Part shown: in pieces, positions 59,901-64,000 of the stretch
Layout of the letters: each line of letters starts with the position of its first letter
How positions within the stretch are numbered: position 1 is the first letter of the stretch
Origin: Pelagophyceae sp. CCMP2097
Taxonomy: Eukaryota; Sar; Pelagophyceae
Direction of reading: 5' to 3'
Assembly: GCA_026770575.1 (NCBI GenBank)
Contig: MU657234.1
Location: 20,773-84,772, forward strand
DNA length: 64,000 nt
Program-made: the position numbers and the translations under genes
Notes under the pieces: generated by a model
What the model saw: the letters and a program-made list of their open reading frames with translations, nothing else
What the model was told of the DNA's origin: nothing
The model's database searches: none

Positions 59901-62673
59901 AGGGCGCGGCGGCCTCGACGTTTTCGGCTGGCTGTAGCGCGTGCACCGCGTCGTCTGCGGTGCGCGCGTACTCTACGCCGATGGTTCGGCGGCCGACGAG
60001 CGTCCCGTGCATGACGTGCAGGACCCTCGCCGCGTCAAAGGCGTTTACTGTGACAAAGGCGTAGCCCTTTGAGAAGCCGGACTCTGCGTCGATGGGGAGG
60101 CGGACGTTTGTGACCGTGCCGACTGCAGAAAAGGACTTGAGGACGTCGTTTGCCTCCAAACGACGCGGCAAATGGCTCACAAACAACTCCACGCCCTTCG
60201 ACCCGCGCTTCGCCCGCGCCCGGTCCGCGTGAGACGCCGCGTCGAAGGCGTCGAAGAGCGTCGGGAACTTGTTCTTCATGCTCGAAAACGCCCATTCCGC
60301 GTTTGTGAGGCTCTTTTGAGAAAACGTCGACATCTGCTCGACGATTTCAAACGCGGCCGCCTCGAAGAGCCGCGGAAACGAGACCTTTGCCATGGAGAAG
60401 GCCCAGACAATGTTCGACAGCTCGAGCGAGTTGAACGTGGAAATCTTCCGGGACGCCTCCGCCCCGATGGCGTCGAACAGCTCCGGCGCCTCGACGCCTG
60501 CCGCCGCAAAGGCCCAGGCCGTGTTGGCGAGGTTTTGGGAGTTAAACTGCTGCATCTTCGCCGGCGCGTCTCGAGAGACGGCTCGGAAGAGGGCGCGGCA
60601 CCGTATGCCTGCCCGGGAAAACGCCCAAACCGTGTTCGCCAGCGACTGCGCATCAAACCCGGCAATTCTCTTCTGCGCTTCCGTGGCCACGGCCTGGAAC
60701 AGCGCCGGCTTGCGCAGGCCCGCCGTCGCAAAAGCCCAGACGAGGTTTGAGAGACACTGCGAATCGAAACTAGGGACCTTCTTTCGCGCCTCCAACGCCA
60801 CCGCGCCGAACAAAGACGCCGCCTCCACTTTTAAAGTCGCAAAGGCCCACGCCGTGTTGGCGAGGTTCTGGGCGTTGAACGATGCGATGTTGTTCGCAGA
60901 CTCGGCGGCGATTGCTTGGAACAGCTCCGGCGCCTCGAAACCCGCCTTGGCAAAGGCCCACGCCGTGTTCGCCAGCGCCTGCGCGTCAAACGTCTCCATC
61001 TTCCTCTCCGCTTCTAGACCGACGGCTTCGAAGAGCGCCGGTGCGGATATGCCCATTGTAGAGTAGGCCCAGGCCGTGATGGCGAGCTCTTGTGCGTCGA
61101 ACGACGACATCTTCGCCACCGACTCCAGAGCCACCGCTTCAAATAGAGCCGGCGTCAGGACGCCCGCCTTTGCGAAAGCCCAGGCGGTGTTTGATAGAGA
61201 CTGCGGGGTGAAAGATACAATCTTATTTTTCGATTCGACGGCGACGGCGTCGTACAGAGCCAGCGCTTGACACCCCGCCGTCGAAAACGCCCAAACCGTA
61301 TTTGACAGGTTCTGCGGCGTAAACTTCCCCATCTTCCTGCGCGCCTCCAAAGCGACCGCCCGGAATAAGGCCTCGGATGAAACGGCCTCGTCTGCCGCCT
61401 TTGCGGACGCCCCCGCCTTTGCAAAGGCCCAAACCGTGTTCGAAAGCTCTTGCGCATTGAACCGAGCAATGTGCTTCGAGGCTTCCACTGAAATGGCCTC
61501 GAAGAGCAACGGGGCCTCGACTCCCATTCGAGAATAAGCCCACGCCGTGTTGGCCAGGTCCTGCGCATTGAACGTCGCAATCTTCGTCGGCGCCGCCTCG
61601 GCGACCGCTTCGAAAAGAGCAGGCGCATGGCACCTCATCGTCGCGTACGCCCACACCGTGTTCGACATGGCCTGCGAGTTGAACAGATTGATCCGGAGCC
61701 GCGTTTCAGCAGCGACGGCCTCAAACAACAACGGCGCTTCAAAGCCCGCCGTCGCAAAGGCCCACGCCGTGTTCGCCAGAGCCTGCGGCGTAAATGTCTC
61801 AATCTTCTTCGGTGCCTCTAGAGCGATGGCCTTGAAGAGTGACGGCGCTTGGAAGTTCGCCGTCGCAAACGCCCACGCAGTGTTCGAAAGTTCCTGGGCT
61901 TTAAACGTCTCCATCTGGATCAAAGCCGCGGCCGAGACGGCCTCGAAGAGCACCGCCGCGTCGTCGGTGCGGCCCCCGAGCTTTGCGGCGCCCCAGACGA
62001 CGTTGGCGAGCTCGCGCGGCAGCCAGCCGTCCGCCGTGGCGACGCTCGCCGCAGCCTGCCGGACCAGCTGCCCCAGGACCGGCTGCGGACCCGCGTCGAG
62101 AGTGTGGCAGAGGGCGCCGCAGCGGTGCAGCGCCGTCGCGACGTTGACGTTTGTAAAGCGCGAGCCCTCGGCCAGGAAGAACGCCAAGATGTCCGCCGCA
62201 GTCTCGCTTCTGGCGAGGCGGTCGTTGCGCGCCACAGCGGCAACGTCACAGAGGCGGCGCGGCAGCGTCGACGGCGGCACGGGCCGCTGCGGCGCAGGGC
62301 GTGGCGTCTCGTCTAAAGGCGGCGCTTCGTCGCACGTTTCAGCCTCGCACGCTTTCGCGAGTCTTACAGAGATGCGCCCGCCTCGCACTTCTGCGCCGTC
62401 GAGAGCGGCCCAGGCGTTTTCGGCGTCTTGGATCGGGACGGTGACGAGCGCAAAGCCTCGGGATTTGCCGGAAATGGCGTCGAGAGGGAGCGAGACTTGC
62501 GAGACTGTGCAGATTCGTTCAAACGCGCCGCACACATCGCCCAGTGTCGCCGCGCGCGGCAGGTCCAGCACGACGAGCTGCGCCGTTTCCGCGCGCTTCG
62601 AAGCGGCGCGCGCGGCCGGCGAGGCGAGCGCCCTGCGCGGCCGCAGCGACTTTATCGGAATTAGCTGCTTCAT
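56950..62673 (-). CDS. Giant RRM / OPR-like repeat / RAP / SAP protein
   Basis: Single exon, 1,907 aa from ATG 62673 (MKQLIPIKSLRPRRALASPA, a basic leader that could be an organelle presequence). RRM1 about 22-110 (QLVVLDLPRAATLGDVCGAF; GKSRGFALVTV). Then about 20 helical repeats of about 35-40 residues of the form LANTAWAFATAGFEAPLLFE, like the OPR/FASTK-type repeats of organelle RNA factors. RRM2 about 828-905 (GVELFVSHLPRRLEANDVLK). A second array of about 15-18 repeats. RAP domain about 1714-1785 (VAVEYDGAGAHVRGF; RTRLLDAAGWDVVRVSHGDW). SAP-like motif about 1805-1840 (MPLSSLAALVAERQLPLDGD). The two RRM-repeat halves suggest an internal duplication. RAP/OPR proteins bind and mature plastid or mitochondrial RNAs, so an organelle RNA role is likely. 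Confidence 0.85.
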   Translation of the reverse strand: MKQLIPIKSLRPRRALASPAARAASKRAETAQLVVLDLPRAATLGDVCGAFERICTVSQVSLPLDAISGKSRGFALVTVPIQDAENAWAALDGAEVRGGRISVRLAKACEAETCDEAPPLDETPRPAPQRPVPPSTLPRRLCDVAAVARNDRLARSETAADILAFFLAEGSRFTNVNVATALHRCGALCHTLDAGPQPVLGQLVRQAAASVATADGWLPRELANVVWGAAKLGGRTDDAAVLFEAVSAAALIQMETFKAQELSNTAWAFATANFQAPSLFKAIALEAPKKIETFTPQALANTAWAFATAGFEAPLLFEAVAAETRLRINLFNSQAMSNTVWAYATMRCHAPALFEAVAEAAPTKIATFNAQDLANTAWAYSRMGVEAPLLFEAISVEASKHIARFNAQELSNTVWAFAKAGASAKAADEAVSSEALFRAVALEARRKMGKFTPQNLSNTVWAFSTAGCQALALYDAVAVESKNKIVSFTPQSLSNTAWAFAKAGVLTPALFEAVALESVAKMSSFDAQELAITAWAYSTMGISAPALFEAVGLEAERKMETFDAQALANTAWAFAKAGFEAPELFQAIAAESANNIASFNAQNLANTAWAFATLKVEAASLFGAVALEARKKVPSFDSQCLSNLVWAFATAGLRKPALFQAVATEAQKRIAGFDAQSLANTVWAFSRAGIRCRALFRAVSRDAPAKMQQFNSQNLANTAWAFAAAGVEAPELFDAIGAEASRKISTFNSLELSNIVWAFSMAKVSFPRLFEAAAFEIVEQMSTFSQKSLTNAEWAFSSMKNKFPTLFDAFDAASHADRARAKRGSKGVELFVSHLPRRLEANDVLKSFSAVGTVTNVRLPIDAESGFSKGYAFVTVNAFDAARVLHVMHGTLVGRRTIGVEYARTADDAVHALQPAENVEAAAPWKAPPLQEGKVLRKVRPRKPAVPPPDPLEHLAGTVAAAMALETQLCALPDASSILALFEKDGKTFSHANLATALHRLGVCGTFDEASRALLRRLAGRCAVSIERYSHLWRPRALANACWGVSKIGEAAALFDADASLFEAIAVDATGKMAAFEAEDLSSTAWAFAAAGVDAPALFEAIAAESVKKMASFTSNELAETAWAFATAGVLSGPLFEKVAEATSERMSTFDSQALADTAWAFAHIGAPESRALFEDLATASSKKIATFSTQSLAITVWAFASAGVEAPVLFEAVLAEASRRLGEFEPRVLADTIWAYAKMDFHAPALFEAVAAEALNNIAAFGSRALSKIVWAYATAGVEAPYLFEAVSLEARQKIETFDEEALADVVWAYATAGFEAPQLFEAVAKEARQKIVKFPPRALADTIWAYSSTGAFSEEALSDNARLLFDAVAFAAVGAVPALDAQALARTAWAYSKAGVSAFALYEAIALEMAKKKTNFTPTDLGNTIWAFAEAGFSAPRLYKNVASEASKRILQGDLFDPPDLAKTLRAYAAAAEVDAERYTGRALFGAVPATLLFQRAANLVADDITSYKPQQLADVLWAYATAGFDAPSLFEAAAHEISDAERLATFSTRALTETIWAYAKGGHEAPALFEAVSAEAAKKMATFTPLELATMLWAFAVSGFEAQELFDDAARRLDTVSRDAEAASFLDCGPAGMAKLHEVSMHLHLTSPDHALARLLKTHSAELREAYLAPSPEDAQARIDLAASLAKLGSYEADFVTPEGLRINALPSEMIAVEYDGAGAHVRGFAGGGTAAAVGVAAVAGVASLRLDGPSEFRTRLLDAAGWDVVRVSHGDWAALRQRADREAFLREKIALRPRSLQQNMPLSSLAALVAERQLPLDGDRTDLIIRLADDDGARMAEAKRRYIELCDFQRARHLGRWKPKPRKKQNGLRKPLNYVPKAARTARDAPKKPKPKLRVDFRRERRG

Positions 62674-62989
62674 CGGCCGACCGACGCCCACCGTCCGGAG
62701 CGGCCGCCGGCGGCCCGGAGGCGGCTCGGCGACGCCGTGGTGCGGCAGAACGGCTCGCGGCGGCGGCTTGGCGACGCCGTGGTGCGGCAGAACGGCTCGC
62801 GGCGGCGCTCCGGCGAAGAACAAGGCGCCTTCCCCTTGGGTACTTCCCGAAACTTTTAAACAAATCTTGGCCCTACCCACGCTCGCGTCGAGCTGGGGCC
62901 CTTGTTAGATCTAAAGTCCCACGGGGCAGTTGAGATGTCTCCTCGTAGGAACGTCAACTCGGGCGTCACGCACGACGGGAGAGTACTCC
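62674..62989. repeat. Intergenic with tandem 42-bp duplication
   Basis: Upstream of the RAP gene the unit GACGCCGTGGTGCGGCAGAA plus CGGCTCGCGGCGGCG occurs twice in tandem (about 62725-62815). It is open in the RAP frame but lies before the first ATG (an in-frame GTG at 62880 is not considered a start). No other feature. Confidence 0.6.
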
Positions 62990-64000
62990 TCAATCAAACA
63001 TCCTCTTAATGAACATGGTGGCGTCGTCGAAGGGCGTGCTTTGCCTGGCTCTTCTTCGCAAGAACCACGCGGCGAAGACGGCGCCGAAGGCGGCGCCGCC
63101 GAGGTGCGCGCAGGCATCGATGCCGTGCCTCCGCCTCAAGACTGCGTCGACGGCGAGCCTATGGTCGCGGGGCTCAGACGCGGCGCCTGCGAGTCTCTCG
63201 AAGGGGCGCAGGCGCGCAGCGCACGTCGCGAGGAGGGCCTGCGCGCGTCGCCGTCGATCGTCGTCGGACGAGGCAGGAGCGGCGGCCGGCCAGGGGTCTC
63301 ACGTGCGCCGCAGCGAGCTCGAAGCCGCAGAGCAATACGCGCGACTCTGGGTGCACGGCAGCTTCGAACGCGAGCATCGCGCAAATGACGCCAGAGGCGC
63401 CGCACGTTTCGATCTGTGCCAGAGCCGCGTCACTCGAGCCGTCGGAGCAATCCGACGCGCGGGCCTCCGCGGCGGCGCGCGAATGTGAGGGGCGCCGGCT
63501 TTTGGGACAAAGTGGCGGGAGAAGAGCTTGTGGAGGAGGACGGATGCGGCCGACGAGGCGAGCGCGCCGCCGCAAACGAGCGCCCAGAAGAGTTGCCTGC
63601 CGAGCCTCACGCGCGCGGGCGGCCCGACGTTGGCGAGGGAGAGCATGTTTGTGGCCAGGTGCAGCGCGTCCTCGTGCGAAACGGCCGCGAGAAGCAGGCA
63701 CCAGAGACGACCCGCGCGGACGTTGGCCTCGGACGCCAAAAAGTGGCAGCGTAGGCGGTGCGCCGAGACGAATACGTGCAGCGCAAAAATGGCCACGCAG
63801 AGCACCGTCAGGCACGCCACGTCGTCGACCTCGCCGTCGAGCCAGCGCCTCACGGGGGCGGCGTCGACGCCGAGCAAGCGCCCGAAGGCGCCGACGCCGA
63901 ACCAGCGCCCGAAGGCGCCGACATAGAGGCCGCCGCGTTGCGCGCCGAGGCCGGCGTCGACGTAGGCCACGGCCACGACGCCGAGCGAGACGTGCCACCG
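62990..64000 (-). CDS. Rhomboid intramembrane protease (5' end beyond window)
   Basis: The 5' end lies beyond the right edge. From the edge inward: LGVVAVAYVDAGLGAQRGGL, the first helix VACLTVLCVAIFALHVFVSA, the rhomboid helix with SHEDALHLATNMLSLANVG (H..HL..N), LFWALVCGGALASSAASVLL, then after an intron the catalytic ETCGASGVICAMLAFEAAVH (GASG serine). The final exon has CAHLGGAAFGAVFAAWFLRR (catalytic His in AHLGG) and ends PFDDATMFIKRMFD at 62990. Ser, His and the N-lobe Asn are all present, so it should be active. Rhomboids cut transmembrane substrates within the bilayer. Intron borders (about 63110-63310 and about 63400-63510) are approximate. A related copy of its last codons lies at 56483. 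Confidence 0.8.

Overview
This is nuclear DNA of a GC-rich, intron-containing eukaryote. The best fit is a photosynthetic stramenopile close to the pelagophytes (Aureococcus-like). This is inferred from: conserved eukaryotic proteins interrupted by very short introns (about 50-190 nt, donors mostly GTGCG); a bZIP joined to a PAS-type region as in stramenopile algae; a signal-peptide-plus-plastid-motif leader; a tocopherol-type methyltransferase; a giant RRM/RAP/SAP helical-repeat protein of organelle RNA-binding type; and repeated introns resembling introner elements. No rRNA, tRNA gene or CRISPR was recognised. Two assembly gaps (17548-17737 and 54868-55652) interrupt the window.

Layout. 1-6130 is a gene-poor repeat block: dispersed repeats and TGTC microsatellites, a 603-bp MITE-like element with terminal inverted repeats, a decayed retroelement between direct repeats, and about 1.7 kb of degenerate GC-rich satellite. 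6136-13617 (-) is a large ARM-like multi-exon gene. 14090-16145 (-) is a predicted SRPBCC-like/glutaredoxin fusion whose introns share a repeated core. 16467-17330 (-) encodes a secreted beta-helix protein. 17738-18661 (+) is a retroelement-type ORF cut by a gap. 19144-20976 (-) is a PhyH-DUF6816 fusion. 21227-23234 (+) is a membrane J-protein. 23353-26556 (-) is a TMTC-like glycosyltransferase, divergent from a VIT1-ZIP fusion metal transporter (26665-28616 +). 28816-30086 (-) is a tocopherol-type methyltransferase. 30263-31465 (-) is TSR3 and 31644-33557 (-) is RRN3. 33977-34870 (-) is an unknown membrane protein. 35419-36560 (+) is a Lys-rich protein. 36584-42879 (+) is an ankyrin/UvrD-like helicase. 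42988-44502 (+) is NSUN5-like. 45672-46028 (+) is a small one-TM protein. 46359-48430 (-) is a membrane-anchored ketoacyl synthase. 48923-51514 (-) is a bZIP/PAS protein followed by, or fused to, TPRs. 52021-52973 (-) is an FSH hydrolase, divergent from MAGOH (53134-53901 +). 54141-54476 (-) is a small membrane protein. 56950-62673 (-) is the giant RAP protein. 62990-64000 (-) is the 3' part of a rhomboid protease.

The genes do not form an operon. RRN3, TSR3 and NSUN5 share a ribosome-biogenesis theme (Pol I initiation, 18S acp modification, 25S m5C), and the tocopherol-type methyltransferase, PhyH-DUF6816 and RAP proteins are probably plastid or organelle functions. Neighbouring genes are often divergent with 100-250 bp between start codons. 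Several introns only restore the conserved protein frame if they are read as GC-AG introns. Splice junctions given here were derived by eye from frame and family homology, not from transcript data.
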